Below, piece after piece: positions 62,874 through 64,000 of a stretch of DNA of 64,000 nt. The notes below the pieces were generated by a model. That model saw nothing but the letters and a program-made list of their open reading frames with translations. It made no database searches and was not told the DNA's origin. Source of the DNA: Abiotrophia defectiva ATCC 49176 (GTDB taxonomy: Bacteria; Bacillota; Bacilli; Lactobacillales; Aerococcaceae); NCBI RefSeq assembly GCF_037041345.1, contig NZ_CP146287.1, positions 1,057,501 through 1,121,500 on the forward strand, given 5' to 3'. The translations under genes were made by a program, and so were the position numbers. How positions within the stretch are numbered: position 1 is the first letter of the stretch; each line of letters begins with the position of its first letter.

Positions 62874-64000
<1,127 letters not shown>

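Overview
The window is a 64 kb piece of a low-to-mid GC Gram-positive chromosome. The purine-rich Shine-Dalgarno sites, TTGACA/TATAAT promoters, LPXTG surface protein, HslV-XerC-TopA-DprA and PyrR-controlled pyr blocks, and above all a pneumococcus-type choline/teichoic acid (lic/tar) locus point to Lactobacillales, most likely the Aerococcaceae (Abiotrophia/Facklamia/Aerococcus side). That placement is inference from gene content; no 16S or tRNA gene lies in the window. Nearly every gene is on the minus strand. The one confident plus-strand gene is the PAQR/hemolysin III-like gene at 13431-14078. Both edges cut a gene: hslV on the left, tgt on the right.

Layout, left to right (all minus unless stated). 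1-4350: hslV (partial), xerC, topA, dprA. 4456-8556: an accessory block inserted between dprA and rnhB, with a small wHTH-like protein, a DUF4956 membrane protein, a VTC-domain (polyphosphate polymerase-like) protein, and a BlaR1/BlaI-type sensor-repressor pair whose sensor carries a PepSY domain and an Asp-Asp-Pro tail. TACA-N2-TGTA operators lie in front of both blaI and the VTC gene. 8612-13299: a housekeeping operon yozE-deoD-ctpA-lepB-rbgA-rnhB. 14159-15701: a TetR regulator and a membrane-anchored ferredoxin-reductase-like protein sharing two matching operators. 15766-16863: lrgAB. 16960-19251: gpmA, an RsmJ-like methyltransferase and two small membrane proteins. 19382-20966: an amino-acid-type ABC permease and binding protein without an ATPase. 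21140-25835: the iron uptake/Tat cluster efeO-efeB-efeU-tatC-tatA. 26015-30354: pip, folA, thyA, ABC-F. 30424-32136: an ABC exporter half.

32231-38492 is the choline and ribitol-phosphate locus in two transcripts. One holds licA (fused to a winged helix and a degenerate nucleotidyltransferase), licB and licC. The other holds tarI, tarJ and licD. Together they would import and activate choline, make CDP-ribitol and attach phosphocholine to teichoic acid. 38629-42747: DUF956, DnaD-like, typA, suhB-like, UPF0223. 42964-51530: pyrR-pyrB-pyrC-carA-carB-pyrF-pyrE with a clear PyrR attenuator but no pyrD, pyrK or pyrP. 51712-52737: an LPXTG protein. 52952-57783: the pyruvate dehydrogenase operon pdhA-B-C-lpd. 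58242-62193: oppBCDF without oppA. 62479-64000: yajC and tgt (partial).

The most novel-looking parts are the BlaI/BlaR1-PepSY module that appears to control a VTC-DUF4956 pair, and the fused HTH-LicA protein whose promoter is flanked by two identical-architecture inverted repeats. I saw no CRISPR array, insertion sequence, prophage, rRNA or tRNA.
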